Source: Cyanobacteria bacterium RI_101 | GTDB taxonomy: Bacteria > Cyanobacteriota > Cyanobacteriia > Cyanobacteriales > Microcystaceae | Assembly (NCBI GenBank): GCA_016471375.1 | Contig: WGLZ01000003.1 | Span: 1 to 63,456, forward strand | Reading direction: 5' to 3' | DNA: 63,456 bases | In this document: positions 42,778 through 53,700 of the stretch, piece after piece | Layout of the letters: every line of letters begins with the position of its first letter | Numbering within the stretch: position 1 is the first letter of the stretch | Program-made: the position numbers and the translations under genes | Notes under the pieces: generated by a model | The model's input: only the letters and a program-made list of their open reading frames with translations | What the model was told of the DNA's origin: nothing | The model's database searches: none

Positions 42778-43075
42778 CGCCTGACGGCGCTGAATTCCCC
42801 TCCCATGGAGGGGTGCCCCGAAGGGGCGGGGTGGTCAAGCGCCGGTTATTCAGGGTTTTGCCCGGAGGGGATCTCGACAGTCAAGCGCCGGTTATCGCCG
42901 ATTTTGATGGGATTACTGACTTCATCTTGTGACCTAGGCTTGGAACCTGCTACCGGAGACCTAATTCCTAGGATTAAGTATTCGGCGCTTCAATTTTCTA
43001 GGCCAAGTTCCTGGCGTCTGCTAAATTGAAGGCCATTTTCAGAACCCGTTATTCGCGTTTAATCAGCTAACAACA
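42778..43075. other. Gap before aqpZ with a palindromic repeat
   Basis: CCCCTCCCATGGAGGGGTGCC and CGAAGGGGCGGGGTGGTCAAG at about 42796-42838 form the palindromic repeat also seen at 19895 and 3020. CAAGCGCCGGTTAT then occurs twice (42837 and 42882). No gene was recognised in this stretch. Confidence 0.5.
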
Positions 43076-43837
43076 ATGAAAAAAGCTTACATTGCCGAGT
43101 TTCTCGGCACCTTCTGGCTCGTGCTCGGGGGTTGCGGCAGCGCCGTCTTCGCGGCGGTGGTCGGCGTCCCCGGCGGCACGGACACCAATCCCCTCGGTCT
43201 CGGTTTCCTTGGGGTTTCCCTCGCCTTCGGGTTAACGGTGCTCACCGGCGCCTACGCTTTTGGCCACATTTCCGGGGGACACTTTAACCCGGCGGTCTCC
43301 TTTGGTTTGTTTATGGGCAAACGCTTTCCCGGAAACGAACTTCTGCCCTATATCGTCGCTCAAGTGGTGGGCGCCACGGTGGCGGCTCTCTTGATTTGGC
43401 TGATCCTCCAAGGCTCCCCCGCCTCGATCATCGAAGGTGTTTTTAAAGGAGGAAATCCCTTAGCCACCAACGGTTTTGGCGACCATTCCCCCATGGGCTT
43501 TAATCTCGTTTCCGCCTTCATTGCGGAAGTGGTTCTCACCTTCATGTTCTTGATCGTGATTCTCGGCGCCACCGATAAACGGGCCCCCGCCGGTTTTGCC
43601 CCGGTGCCAATCGGTTTGGCTCTCACCCTGATTCACTTGATCAGCATCCCCATCACCAACACCTCCGTCAATCCCGCCCGGAGCACCGGTGTCGCTCTCT
43701 TCTGCGGTAACCCGGCGCTGTTGGGGCAACTGCCGGTTTTCTGGATCGCCCCTATTCTCGGCGCCGTCGCGGCTGGATATGTTTACTACAGCTTCCTGGA
43801 AGAGCCGACCCGTCCCGACGCCAACTACGACGTCTAA
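43076..43837 (+). CDS. aqpZ: Aquaporin Z
   Basis: A 253-residue MIP-family channel with six hydrophobic segments and both Asn-Pro-Ala boxes: [13 protein letters not shown] and [12 protein letters not shown]. The Arg after the second NPA, the His in [12 protein letters not shown] and the Phe in [11 protein letters not shown] fit a water-selective filter as in AqpZ. In cyanobacteria AqpZ serves osmotic water flow. It is monocistronic. Confidence 0.95.
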   Translation: MKKAYIAEFLGTFWLVLGGCGSAVFAAVVGVPGGTDTNPLGLGFLGVSLAFGLTVLTGAYAFGHISGGHFNPAVSFGLFMGKRFPGNELLPYIVAQVVGATVAALLIWLILQGSPASIIEGVFKGGNPLATNGFGDHSPMGFNLVSAFIAEVVLTFMFLIVILGATDKRAPAGFAPVPIGLALTLIHLISIPITNTSVNPARSTGVALFCGNPALLGQLPVFWIAPILGAVAAGYVYYSFLEEPTRPDANYDV

Positions 43838-43885
43838 TTTTTAGGGTCAACAACGGCTAAAGCCCCCTATTCACGTTCAAGCTCC

Positions 43886-43912
43886 CCCCTTTCTGGGGGG
43901 TCTCTCTCTCCG
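43886..43912 (+). terminator. Hairpin after aqpZ
   Basis: CCCCCC-TTTCT-GGGGGG forms a six-pair stem about 50 bases behind the aqpZ stop, followed by pyrimidine-rich TCTCTCTCTC rather than a clean T run. It is a probable transcription end. Confidence 0.45.
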
Positions 43913-44095
43913 GTAGACCCGGAATTTGACGAGCCTGTTTTGGAATGATGTCGCTAATCTAGCAAAAGACGTTGGGGAGAAGTTGCGGAGAGGCTGTGCT
44001 ACTATCTTAGGCAGAAATTTTTCGCTGGAAGCGCCGGCGCTTCGGCGCCGTTGAGCCAGTCGTTTACTTGGTGTGGGGAGGATTGAACTAAGATT

Positions 44096-45166
44096 ATGAC
44101 CGGCGCTCATCTCAAGGGACAGCGGAGCTACCTAGAGCCGATTCGTATCGGCGTCATCGGGGTGGGCAATATGGGACAACACCACACCCGCGTGTTGAGC
44201 TTGATGAAGGATGTGGAGTTTGTGGGGATCTCCGACGTCAATTTAGAGCGGGGTCTGGACACCGCCAGTAAATATCGGGTCAAGTTTTTCGAGCGTTACC
44301 AAGATATGTTGGAGCACGTGGACGCCGTCTGCGTGGCGGTGCCCACCCGTCTGCACCACAGCGTCGGCATGGCTTGCCTACAGGCGGGAATTCATACCCT
44401 GATTGAAAAGCCCATCGCCGCCAGTATTTTGGAAGCGGAGTCTTTAGTGAACGCCGCCGCCGAGTCCCATTGCATTCTTCAGGTCGGGCATATCGAGCGC
44501 TTTAACCCGGCCTTTTTGGAGCTGGGGAAAATTCTCACCACCGAGGAACTGCTGGCTATTGAAGCCCACCGCATGAGTCCCTATTCCCAACGGGCCAACG
44601 ATGTTTCCGTGGTGTTGGATTTAATGATCCACGATATTGATTTATTGCTGGAACTGGTGGGAGCGCCGGTGGTCAAGCTCACCGCCAGCGGCAGTCGGGC
44701 CTCCGGGTCTGGGTATTTGGATTATGTGACGGCGACGTTGGGCTTCGCGTCGGGGATTGTGGCCACCTTAACCGCCAGTAAAGTCACCCACCGCAAAATT
44801 CGCCGCATTGTGGCCCATTGTAAAAATTCCCTAACAGAGGCGGATTTCCTCAATAACGAAATTCTGATCCACCGCCAGACCACCGCCAACTGTAGCGCCG
44901 ACTATGGTCAGGTTCTCTACCGTCAGGACGGGTTGATCGAAAAGGTTTACACCAGCAACATCGAACCCCTCCACGCCGAGCTAGAGCACTTTGTCTACTG
45001 CGCCAGGGGGGGAGACCAGCCCTCCGTGGGGGGCGAGCAGGCGCTCAAAGCGCTCCGCCTAGCTAGCTTAATCGAGCAAATGGCGCTGGACGGTCAGATG
45101 TGGGGTTCTAGCGCCGAGGAGTTGGACTTGCTCAATTTGGAATCCAAAGTCGGCGCCGGGGTTTAG
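44096..45166 (+). CDS. Gfo/Idh/MocA family oxidoreductase
   Basis: A 356-residue NAD(P)-dependent oxidoreductase. The Rossmann motif is IRIGVIGVGNMGQHHTRVLS, and HTLIEKPIAASILEAESLVN carries the family EKP motif. VGHIERFNPAFLEL begins the C-terminal sheet domain, with VVLDLMIHDIDLLLELVG (D--iHdid) as the second signature. Members act on sugars or inositol derivatives; the substrate here is unknown. The stop overlaps the convergent CBS gene by four bases. Confidence 0.9.
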   Translation: MTGAHLKGQRSYLEPIRIGVIGVGNMGQHHTRVLSLMKDVEFVGISDVNLERGLDTASKYRVKFFERYQDMLEHVDAVCVAVPTRLHHSVGMACLQAGIHTLIEKPIAASILEAESLVNAAAESHCILQVGHIERFNPAFLELGKILTTEELLAIEAHRMSPYSQRANDVSVVLDLMIHDIDLLLELVGAPVVKLTASGSRASGSGYLDYVTATLGFASGIVATLTASKVTHRKIRRIVAHCKNSLTEADFLNNEILIHRQTTANCSADYGQVLYRQDGLIEKVYTSNIEPLHAELEHFVYCARGGDQPSVGGEQALKALRLASLIEQMALDGQMWGSSAEELDLLNLESKVGAGV

Positions 45167-45630
45167 CTAGGATTTTGGGCCATATCCCGGATAATGTCCC
45201 CCTGGGTTAAGATTCCGGCTAATTTTTGGGTCTCTGGATCTAGCACCGGCAGACGGCGGACTTTTTTCTCGTTCATCAGGTGGGCCGCTTCCCGCAGGTT
45301 TTGATCCGGCGTAACGCTAATAGGCCCGTCGCTCATCACTTCCCCCACGGTTTGCCCTAGCGCCTTGTGAATTTCCTTTTCGTAGCGGGCGGGGTTTTGC
45401 AGGTAAATGATGCTATCGAGAAGCATGATGTAGGGCGGCGTGTCCACCCCGGATTCCTGCCACATTAAGTCGGTGTCGGAAATGACGCCTACTAGGTTAT
45501 TTTCTTCGTCCACCACGGGCAGACCGCTGATGCGATGCTGGGCCAGCAGTTGGATGGCCTCCCGCAAGGGCGTTTCGGGACGAACGGTGATGGGGTTGGG
45601 GGTCATCACTTCCCCGACGGTTTTAGTCAT
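45163..45630 (-). CDS. CBS domain pair protein
   Basis: A 155-residue protein made of two CBS domains: VGEVMTPNPITVRPETPLRE with GLPVVDEENNLVGVISDTDL, and VGEVMSDGPISVTPDQNLRE with RRLPVLDPETQKLAGILTQG. Such stand-alone pairs bind adenosine nucleotides and regulate partner enzymes; plant CDCP/CBSX relatives regulate thioredoxin. The target is unknown. It ends tail to tail with the Gfo/Idh gene. Confidence 0.9.
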   Translation of the reverse strand: MTKTVGEVMTPNPITVRPETPLREAIQLLAQHRISGLPVVDEENNLVGVISDTDLMWQESGVDTPPYIMLLDSIIYLQNPARYEKEIHKALGQTVGEVMSDGPISVTPDQNLREAAHLMNEKKVRRLPVLDPETQKLAGILTQGDIIRDMAQNPS

Positions 45631-45645
45631 GGCGAGTTTGGGTAA

Positions 45646-45686
45646 CAGTTAATCAGTTATCAGTGAGCAGTTATCAGTTATCAGGG
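45646..45686. repeat. TATCAG-type dispersed repeat, copy B
   Basis: AGTTAATCAG, TTATCAGTGAGCAG and TTATCAGTTATCAG in direct order, the same motif string as copy A. It lies in the gap 45631-45956, upstream of the CBS gene. Confidence 0.8.
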
Positions 45687-45696
45687 TGTTAAATTC

Positions 45697-45880
45697 CCCC
45701 TCTTGGGAGCTAAGGTGTACACCGATCTTGACTAAAGACCTAAATTTTGGGTTTGATCCCCCTAAATCTCCCTTTAGAAGGGGGACTTTGAGAAGTTTTC
45801 CCCCCTTTCCAAGGGGGGTTAGGGGGGATCGTGACACTTGTGTATACACGGTAGCTCTTGGGAGGGGGCTAGGGGGTGGG
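45697..45880. repeat. Composite intergenic repeats
   Basis: A GTGTACACCG element (about 45715), a CTAAATCTCCCTTTAGAAGG hairpin, a CCCCCCTTTCCAAGGGGGGT hairpin and a GTGTATACACGGTAGCTC string follow each other. The TACACGGTAGC string also occurs at about 37141-37151. This is a patchwork of palindromic repeats with no gene. Confidence 0.6.
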
Positions 45881-45956
45881 TTAAACTTTGAGGCGGAACC
45901 GTAAACTACGGGGTTTAGGGGAGAAAACAGATCGGTTAACGCGTTTAACAGCGCCG

Positions 45957-47507
45957 TTAGGGTTCCTCCACTCCCAATAGTTTCAGAAATTGGGCCTCGG
46001 TGAGTTGGGCGACGCCGAGTTTTTGGGCTTTTTTCAGTTTTTCTCCCGGCGCTTTACCGACGACGACGTAGTCGGTTTTAGAACTGGGGGCGTTGGTGAT
46101 CTGAGCGCCGACGGCTTGGAGACGGGTTTTAATCTCTTCCCGGTTGAAACGAGCGAGGGTGCCGGCGATGACGAATTTTTTGCCGTCCAGCGCCGGTTCG
46201 GGATCTTCCGGCTCTGAGGGGGGGACGGTTGACTCCGGTAATTCGGGTTCCGGCTCGGGAACAGCCATCTCGACGCTTGGCTCCTCCTTAACGTCAACGG
46301 TTAACTCCGGTTCCAACAGTTGAGGCGCTTCGGGTTTAACCTCTGGCGTTTCTTGGACTGGCGGTTTAATGGTTAACTCCGGTTGCAAGGGTTCAATCTC
46401 TTCCGGCTTAACCTCCGGCGTTTCCTGAACCGGGGGTTCAACGGTTAATTCCGGCGCCGGTTCGGGATCTTCCGGTTCAGAGGGCGCAACGGTTAACTCC
46501 GGTAACTCGGGTTCCGGCGCCGCTTTAACCAGAGTGGCTTGAGTTAAGGCTTCGGCTTGGGCCGCGAGCAGTTTCTCTTTCTCCTCAAGTTGGCTTTGCA
46601 AACTGGCTAGTTCCCGCCGGAGGGTTTCCTTTTCGGTCTGGAGAGATAAATAATCCCGCTCCTGTTGGGCCCGCAGGCTTTCGGCGCTGTGGAGGGCGTT
46701 CCGCAGGGTTTGGATCTCTTGGTTGAAGGCGTGACCTTCCTCCTGTTGTCGCCGATACTCCGCTTGAGTCTGCTCCAGGGCTTCCTTTTGGCGGGTCAGG
46801 ATTACCTCAAGCTCCCCTAAACGGCGCCGGCTAGCCTCTAAGGCGGATTGACTTTCAGCTTGGGCCTGTCGAAGTTGGGCTAATTCTTGGGCGTCGGCGG
46901 CTCCTTGCGCCTGTTTCTCGGCCTCGAAGGTTTCTTTTTGCTGGCTCAACTGGCGCTCTAACTCCCCGAGGCGGGTTTGAAGCGCTTGGTATTTAACTTG
47001 AAGGGGTTCCAGTTGGGACGCTTGCTGGCGCCACTGGCTGAGTTTCGCCACTTCCTGCTGGAGGCGCTGGGAGAGAACGTCGTTTTCCTCATGGAGGTCT
47101 TTAACCTGGGCTTGATGGCGCCGGGCCAGTTCTTGATGTTGGCTCTCCTGCTGGGAGACTTGATTTTGGAGAGTTAACACCGTCACTTCCCGTTGTTGGA
47201 TTTGGCGGCGCAGTTCCTCTAATTGGGCGTCCTGCTCCTGTTTGAGGGTATGGCTCTGAATCAAATCCCGCTCCAAGTGATGAATTTTTCCTTGGAGGTA
47301 GAGGGTTTCTTCCTGGGGGGAAATCTGGGGCGGCGCCGCTTTACCCTCGACCTCCCGTTTCTCCTGAGTGTGGCTTAACGTCTCCTGACGCTGGAGCAAT
47401 TCCTGTTCCCGGCGCCGTAACTGTCCCCGCCAGCGCCCCAGCAATCCTCCGCCTAAAACCAGTGTCGCCACGGCGCTTCCTGGATATATCCACTCTGATA
47501 TTGTCAT
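45957..47507 (-). CDS. Membrane-anchored coiled-coil protein with C-terminal BRCT domain
   Basis: A 516-residue protein. A hydrophobic anchor (about 8-24, YPGSAVATLVLGGGLLG) is followed by a Gln/Glu/Leu-rich coiled coil of about 280 residues. Then comes a Pro/Glu repeat region with PELTV and PPVQETPEVKPE units. The C-terminal 75 residues match a BRCT domain of the ligase type: KKFVIAGTLARFNREEIKTR, VGAQITNAPSSKTDYVVVGK and PGEKLKKAQKLG. BRCT domains usually bind phosphoproteins or DNA ends. Joining one to a membrane anchor is unusual. The gene has no evident operon partner. Confidence 0.8.
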   Translation of the reverse strand: MTISEWIYPGSAVATLVLGGGLLGRWRGQLRRREQELLQRQETLSHTQEKREVEGKAAPPQISPQEETLYLQGKIHHLERDLIQSHTLKQEQDAQLEELRRQIQQREVTVLTLQNQVSQQESQHQELARRHQAQVKDLHEENDVLSQRLQQEVAKLSQWRQQASQLEPLQVKYQALQTRLGELERQLSQQKETFEAEKQAQGAADAQELAQLRQAQAESQSALEASRRRLGELEVILTRQKEALEQTQAEYRRQQEEGHAFNQEIQTLRNALHSAESLRAQQERDYLSLQTEKETLRRELASLQSQLEEKEKLLAAQAEALTQATLVKAAPEPELPELTVAPSEPEDPEPAPELTVEPPVQETPEVKPEEIEPLQPELTIKPPVQETPEVKPEAPQLLEPELTVDVKEEPSVEMAVPEPEPELPESTVPPSEPEDPEPALDGKKFVIAGTLARFNREEIKTRLQAVGAQITNAPSSKTDYVVVGKAPGEKLKKAQKLGVAQLTEAQFLKLLGVEEP

Positions 47508-47690
47508 TGACTCCCTCCGCGATAAGTAGGAATTAACCCGAGCCGGAGACGGGGCTAAAGGCGCTCTTCAGACCGGCTACACTCTTCTACTTATATCAAG
47601 CTCCCCTGACCCTTTTGGGAAAAATGTCGTAAAACTTAACCCAACCGGGGCCCCGAGTTTTAGTTAGCTCCGTTTGGGGTCAAAAACTAA

Positions 47691-47709
47691 GGCGCCGATT
47701 TACGGCGCC
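47691..47709 (-). terminator. Terminator of tRNA-Pro
   Basis: GGCGCCG-ATTTA-CGGCGCC is a perfect seven-pair hairpin. On the minus strand it is followed by TTAGTTTTT and lies about 30 bases behind the tRNA 3' end. The stem is built from two GGCGCC palindromes. Confidence 0.65.
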
Positions 47710-47740
47710 GAGCCAAAGGGTTTATGGTCATAAAATTCAA

Positions 47741-47814
47741 TCGGAGCGGCGGGATTTGAACCCACGACCCCCACTACCCCAAAGTGGTGCGCTACCAAGC
47801 TGCGCTACGCCCCG
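47741..47814 (-). tRNA. tRNA-Pro (anticodon GGG)
   Basis: The minus strand folds as a cloverleaf of 74 bases. The acceptor CGGGGCG pairs with CGCTCCG and the discriminator is A. The D arm is GCGC-AGCTTGGTA-GCGC. The anticodon arm is CCACT-TTGGGGT-AGTGG, with GGG at positions 34-36. The T arm is GTGGG-TTCAAAT-CCCGC. CCA is not encoded. It reads Pro codons CCC and CCU. It lies between the BRCT gene and chlD. Confidence 0.93.
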
Positions 47815-47890
47815 AATTTCACAGACTTTCATTATACGCGGAGGGGCGCCGCCTTGGCAAGGGTTGATCGCTAAAGTTTTATCCCGGCGC

Positions 47891-49903
47891 TTAACTTCGC
47901 ATATCGGAGATGGCTTGGCGGGCCATGGCGGCGATGCCCTGATCCGTGGCTTTGGGCAGTTGGTAATACTTGCCCCCGGCGGTTTGGGCCAGTTCTTTGC
48001 CGAAGCCGGTGGAGACGAATTTTTTCTCGGTGTCGATGACCAATAACTGCATCCCTGCGGCCCGGATTTTGGCGGCGATGTCCAAGAGTTCCGCCTTAAT
48101 ATCCGGCTTGGCTTCCTCTTGGGGTTCCCCTAAAGAGCGCCCCAGGGAAATATTGCCTCGACCGTCGGTAATGGCGATAATCACCACTTCCCCAATATCG
48201 CCGGAGCGTTGGGCGTTGACCCCCACCTGCACGGATTGGCTGAGGGCGTGGGAGAGGGGAGAGCCGCCGCCGCAGGGGAGGGTTTCTAGGCGCTTTTTCG
48301 CCAGGGCGATGGAGCGAGTCGGCGGTAGTAGAACATCAGCCCGTTCTCCCCGGAAGGGAATCAGCGCCACCTGGTCCCGGTTTTCGTAGGCCTCCGTCAG
48401 CAGTCGCATGACGGCGCCTTTGGCGGCCTGCATGCGGTTTAGGGCCATGGAGCCGGAGGCGTCCACCGCAAAAATAATCAAGGCGCCGGCTTTCCGCACT
48501 AGGCGCTTGGCTCGCATATCCCCGGACTCGACGATGACCTGGCGGTCGGGATAGCGCCGGCGCCGGGCCTGTTGGTAGGGCGCCGCGGCCCGGAGGGTGG
48601 CGTCCACGGCGATACGGTTCACCTTCCCCTTGGGTAAGACGGGTTTCAGATAGCGCCCCCGGTCGTCGGAAAAAATGGCGGCCCGGGAACCGGATTTACC
48701 CTGACGCTGGGCCATCTGAGCAAAATAGAGCACGCTGGGGTCGAGGCTCACCCCTTCCACATCGAAGACAAACTCTTCCGGGATAGCGGGAGGTTCCTGC
48801 TCCGGCTCCTCGGGATTTTCCTCTTCCTCCTCCTCTTGATCCTCCCCTTCCGACTCCGGCGCTTCCGGCGGTGGCGGGGGAGGCGGCGCTGGTTGGTCGG
48901 GGGGCGGCGGGTTATCGAATAACACACTGCGGGGCACAATCACCAGTTCCACCGCCTGGCGGAGATCCTCGGCGTTGACGGTATTGCGTCCCTCCAGCGC
49001 CGCCAGGGCCTTGGCTACCCGAACGGCGGCCAGTTCCCCCCGGTGCCCCTGCAGGCCCCCCCGCTGGGCTTCTTCTACTAAGTAAGCGATTTGCTCGGAG
49101 GTTAAACGGACTTCCTTAAGCCATTCCCGCCCGAGGATAATACTGGTTCTCAACTCCTCCAGTTCCTGGTCGTACTGCCTGAGAAAATCCTGGGGGGAGC
49201 GGGAATAATTGAGCGCCTGCTCGACGATTTCCACCCGCTGATCCAAGCCCACAACCCCGTCCGCGGAGAGGGCGATGGCGAAGCGGTCTAAGAGATGGGG
49301 ACGAAGGGCGCCTTCCTCCGGGTTATAGGTGGCGATTAACAACGGCCGACAGGGATGTTGAAAACTAACGCCTTCCCGCTCAATTTGGTTGCGGCCGGCG
49401 CTGAGAACCGCCAAGAGTTGATTGGCGAGCTGGTCGTCTAGGAGATTAATTTCATCGATATACAAAACGCCCCGGTGGGCCTGGGCCAGCAGACCTGGCT
49501 GGAACACCGCCTGCCCCTGCTTCACCGACTCCTCCACATCCACCGAGCCTAATAACCGGTCTTCCGTCGCCCCCAGGGGAATTTGCACAAAGGGCGCCGG
49601 GATAATTTCCGTTTCCAGATTTTCCCGAGGCACCTCCCCGAATCGGGCCAAGCTCAGGTCGTCCCAATCTCCCCTCTGCTCCGGGTCGCAGCGGTAGGGA
49701 TTGCCCTTGAGAATTTCAATGGGCGGCAGGAGCGCCTGTAAAGCCCGGGCCATGACGGATTTAGCGGTGCCCCGGCGCCCGGCGATGACAATGCCCCCCA
49801 GTCCGGGATCGACGGCGCCGAGGAGAAGCGCCAGTTTAATCAACTCCTGGCCAATCACGGCGGTGAGGGGAAAACCAAGGGGAGCGGGGGCGGTGTAGGT
49901 CAT
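47891..49903 (-). CDS. chlD: Magnesium chelatase subunit D
   Basis: A 670-residue ChlD. The N-terminal AAA+ part has [19 protein letters not shown] and [19 protein letters not shown] polyproline run and an acidic Glu-rich linker (about 335-385) follow. The C-terminal integrin-I/VWA domain has [20 protein letters not shown] (complete MIDAS) and [16 protein letters not shown]. With ChlI and ChlH it inserts Mg2+ into protoporphyrin IX, the first committed step to chlorophyll. The linker and domain order are typical. Confidence 0.97.
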   Translation of the reverse strand: MTYTAPAPLGFPLTAVIGQELIKLALLLGAVDPGLGGIVIAGRRGTAKSVMARALQALLPPIEILKGNPYRCDPEQRGDWDDLSLARFGEVPRENLETEIIPAPFVQIPLGATEDRLLGSVDVEESVKQGQAVFQPGLLAQAHRGVLYIDEINLLDDQLANQLLAVLSAGRNQIEREGVSFQHPCRPLLIATYNPEEGALRPHLLDRFAIALSADGVVGLDQRVEIVEQALNYSRSPQDFLRQYDQELEELRTSIILGREWLKEVRLTSEQIAYLVEEAQRGGLQGHRGELAAVRVAKALAALEGRNTVNAEDLRQAVELVIVPRSVLFDNPPPPDQPAPPPPPPPEAPESEGEDQEEEEEENPEEPEQEPPAIPEEFVFDVEGVSLDPSVLYFAQMAQRQGKSGSRAAIFSDDRGRYLKPVLPKGKVNRIAVDATLRAAAPYQQARRRRYPDRQVIVESGDMRAKRLVRKAGALIIFAVDASGSMALNRMQAAKGAVMRLLTEAYENRDQVALIPFRGERADVLLPPTRSIALAKKRLETLPCGGGSPLSHALSQSVQVGVNAQRSGDIGEVVIIAITDGRGNISLGRSLGEPQEEAKPDIKAELLDIAAKIRAAGMQLLVIDTEKKFVSTGFGKELAQTAGGKYYQLPKATDQGIAAMARQAISDMRS

Positions 49904-50036
49904 AAACTAGGGCGCAAAGTTTCCCCAAAAGGGAACTCTATGGGTAGATAATGTTACGCTGAAGACAATAGCGGGTCAGGGGCTTAACCCAGTTTACCCG
50001 TCTTTATTCCCCACTCCAAACTTGGGGTTAGCTCCC

Positions 50037-50633
50037 ATGACCCAATGGCGCTCCCAATGGACGATTTCTCCCCTCGGCTGGGACTGGCGCGTAACTCGGC
50101 TGGAAGCGCCGACCGCTCTACGCCTGTGCCAATGGCGCTACACTTTTGCGGACGGCTCCTGGGCGGAGGGCGCGGGGCAAGTTTGCGCCCAGAGCTATCG
50201 CGGTTTTGAACTGAAAAACTGTCAAGCTCAGTACTATAGCGACCAGGGTCAGGTTTTAATCCAGTGGCGCCCGGAAGATTTCGCCCTCTGGAGCGGCGGC
50301 GACGAGTGGGTGATTGTCGCCTCTAACGACAACGGCGTCAGCAATAGTTTAGCCCTGGTGTCCTGCCCCAGCCGTTCCCGGGCCCAGGTGAGCCAATGGG
50401 GCGTCCACTTAGCGGCGGAAGCGTTTTGCCCCGACCGCTGGCGCGTTCAGCTCCGCTCCCAGTGTCTAACGCTAGAGCGCGGCCGCTGGAGCGCCGGTTT
50501 CGCGCCGGTCTTTCCCTTTTGGCGCTGGCGTTGGACAGAATCAGATATCAGTTATCAGTTACCAGATATCACTTGTCAGCTATCAGTCCTAAAATACGGA
50601 AAAGATCAAATTCGGTTCTTAACCGAACCATAG
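50037..50633 (+). CDS. Hypothetical protein with repeat-derived C-terminus
   Basis: About 198 residues from ATG 50037 (MTQWRSQWTISPLGWDWRVT). It is Trp-rich, with RLCQWRYTFADGSWAEGAGQ and FALWSGGDEWVIVASNDNGV, and looks like a beta-rich soluble protein. I do not recognise the family. From FPFWRWRWTESDISYQ on, the codons come from a TATCAG repeat (about 50536-50588) and the last residues, ending RFLTEP, follow it. So the original C-terminus probably lay near RWRW. Confidence 0.6.
   Translation: MTQWRSQWTISPLGWDWRVTRLEAPTALRLCQWRYTFADGSWAEGAGQVCAQSYRGFELKNCQAQYYSDQGQVLIQWRPEDFALWSGGDEWVIVASNDNGVSNSLALVSCPSRSRAQVSQWGVHLAAEAFCPDRWRVQLRSQCLTLERGRWSAGFAPVFPFWRWRWTESDISYQLPDITCQLSVLKYGKDQIRFLTEP
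50536..50588. repeat. TATCAG-type dispersed repeat, copy C
   Basis: AGATATCAGTTATCAG, TTACCAGATATCAC and TTGTCAGCTATCAG in direct order, slightly more diverged than copies A and B. It is translated inside the gene 50037-50633. Confidence 0.75.
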
Positions 50634-50702
50634 CCTCGCTTCAACAGTTTTGATTCACAGCGTTTTAGACTATACTTAAGCGTATAGTCATAGTCTTACT
50701 TC

Positions 50703-53700
50703 ATGGATCTAGAGACGCTCGTAGACTCGATCTCCCGGATTATTGCGCCCCAATCTCTTAACGCCGTTCAAAGAAGCGTGATTGAAGGCGCTTGGCGAGG
50801 GCTGTCCTACGGCGGCATGGCAGATTTAGGGAACTACGACGAAGGTTATCTTAAGGGAGTCGGCGCCGCTCTTTGGCAGACCCTTTCAGAGCAATTAGGG
50901 CGTCAGGTTAATAAGAAAAATTTAGTCGGACAAATTCTTTTTTATCAAGAAAGTCTAGCCATTCCGGCGCCGGAGCCTAGCAGAATAGAATCCCCCTGGG
51001 ACGAAGCGGTGGAGGCGGGGCCTTTTTTCGGTCGAGACCAAGAACTGCAAACCCTGACGGAGTGGTTAACTCAAGAGAAGTTGCGTTTGGTGGGCGTTTG
51101 CGGCCAGGCGGGCATGGGGAAGTCTTCCTTGGTTTATCGACTAACCCGGCAAATAGAATCGCAATTTGAGCGGGTGATTTGGCGCAGTTTGCGGGACGCG
51201 CCTCCCCTGGCTGAGTTAATTCGCTCTATCCTCGGCGTCCTCCAGCCCCAACAATTAATCGCGCTCTCGCCCCTGGGAGATCTTCTTCCTCATTTGCTGG
51301 CGGCGCTTCAGGCCCAATCTTGTTTGGTGATTCTGGACAACTTTGAAACCCTTTTCGGCGCTCACCATAAGGCGGGTCATTTTCGTCCGGGTTATGAAAA
51401 CTACGGCGACTTGCTCAGCGCCTTGGGCAACACCGTTCATCGTAGTTCTGTGTTGTTAACCTCCCGAGAGAAGCCTTTGGAATTGCCTTGGATGTCAGAG
51501 TCCGGGTTTCCCGTCCGTTGTTTGACCCTAGGGGGAATCGATCTAGACGCGGGGCAAGCCCTATTGGCGAGCCAAGATGTAGAACTGACTCCAGACCAGC
51601 GGGCTCATATCCACCGCCACTACGGCGGCAATCCTTTGGCGCTGAAAATTGTGGCCACCGCCATTACCAATATTCTGGGAGGAGACGGCCAACTCCTCCT
51701 CGCGGAATCCGCCTCCATTGTCACGGGGATTAACTATCTGTTGGAAAGCCAATTTAATCGTCTGACGGACTTGGAGCAAAAAGTCCTCTACTGGCTGGCC
51801 ATCAATCGGGACATCGTCGGAGTCCAGACCCTCAAGGAGGACTTGTTTCCGCCGGTGGATATTCATCGCCTGTTAACTTGCTTGGAATCCCTACAACAGC
51901 GCTCTTTGGTGGAAAGCAACGCTCGGGGTTTTACTCTGCAACCCGTTATTTTAGAATATACGACAGACAAAATTATTAATACTATCGCCGAGGCGCTGTT
52001 GAGGGGAGACTACGGGGCGCTGGCGAGTCACGCGCTGATCAAAGCCACCAGCGCCGAAATGATTCAGGCCAGTCAAATTCGTCTGATTGCGATTCCCGTC
52101 CTCAACCGTTTGCGGGAGGCTTGGCCCAATCCGAAGGAAATCCAGCGCCGCCTGGACGAGCTTCTCCGACAACTGCAAACCAATCTGGGTTTAATGGGGG
52201 GCTACGGCGCCGGCAATTTGCTCAATCTCTATCGGCAACTGGATATTAATCTCCAAGGCTACGACTTTTCCGGCCTCAGCGTCCGTCAGGCGAACCTGCG
52301 GAACCTGAGCCTCCGGGGGGTGAATTTTAGCCACAGCGAACTAAAAAACTGCGCCCTTTCCCAAACTTTTGGCGGGATCACCCAAATTAGCTTCAGCCCC
52401 CAGGGCGACCGCGTCGTCACCTGCGACACCCACGGAGTCATTCACCTCTGGGACGACCAACTCAATCTTTTGGCGGAAAGCCGGGGGCATATTTGCTGGG
52501 TCTGGTCGGTCTGCTTCACGCCCGACGGTCGATTTATCCTCAGCGCCGGTCAGGACCGCACCCTACGGCGCTGGGATGGCTACACCGGAAAATGTCTAGA
52601 AATCTGGCGGGGCCACCGGGGCGTCATTACCGCCGTGGCGGTTAGCCCTGACGGTCGCTGGCTGGCCAGCGCCAGCGAAGACCGGACTATTAAACTTTGG
52701 CGACTGGGGGAAACCGACTGCGTCGCCACTCTAGAGGGCCACGGCGCTGGCGTCTGGTCCGTCGTCTTCTTACCCGATAACCAAACTTTAGTTTCCTGCT
52801 CTGGGGACGGAACCGTTAAACTTTGGGATCTGGAGACCCAAACCTGCCTACGCACTCTGGAAGGACATCAAGCCTGCGTCTGGGAAGTGGCGGTCAGTCC
52901 CGACGGCGCCCATTTGATCAGCGCGAGCTTTGACGGCGTTTTACGGATTTGGGACGTCGCCAGCGGCGGCTGTATTGGGCAAATCGTTCCCAACGCCCCG
53001 ATCCTCGACCTCGCCTTTAGCCCCGACGGCGACTCCCTCGCCACCGCCGGCGGAGATCATCGAATCTGTCTCTGGGATTGGCGCCGGGGAAAGTGTTTAC
53101 AGGTTTTGGGTCTCCACGACGCGCCCCTCTGGTCCGTGGCCTTTCATCCCGAGGGAAGGCAATTAGCCAGCGGCGGCGACGACCGGGGCATCGGTCTCTG
53201 GCAACTGCCCCAGGGTCAGGGCTTGCGGCGCTTGCGGGGCTATAGTCAGTGTCTGCAAACCTTGGCGGTTTCCCCCGATAGTCAGTGGTTAGCCGCGGGC
53301 CAAGAAAACGAAACCATTAGTCTCTGGCGTTTGGGAGAAGACGGCGCTTTGCCCCAAAAAGCCTTTACCCTTCAGGGTCATTGCAATCGCGTTTTAGACC
53401 TAACTTTCAGCGCCGATGGGGAAACCTTAATCAGCGCCAGTAGCGACGGCGCTATCAAAATTTGGGACTGGCGCGCGCGGGTTTGTCGTCGCGCGCTCTC
53501 GGGTCATCAGGGTTGGGTCTGGGCGGTGGTTCTGGCGCCGGGGGAACGCTGGTTGGCCAGCGCCAGCCACGACGGAACGGTTAAACTGTGGGACTGGAAG
53601 CAGGGTTATTGTTACCTGACCTTGACGAATTGTCCGGGCCCGGTGTTAAGTTTGAGCGTTAGCCCCGACGGGCGACAATTGTTGGCGGGGAGTTACAGTC

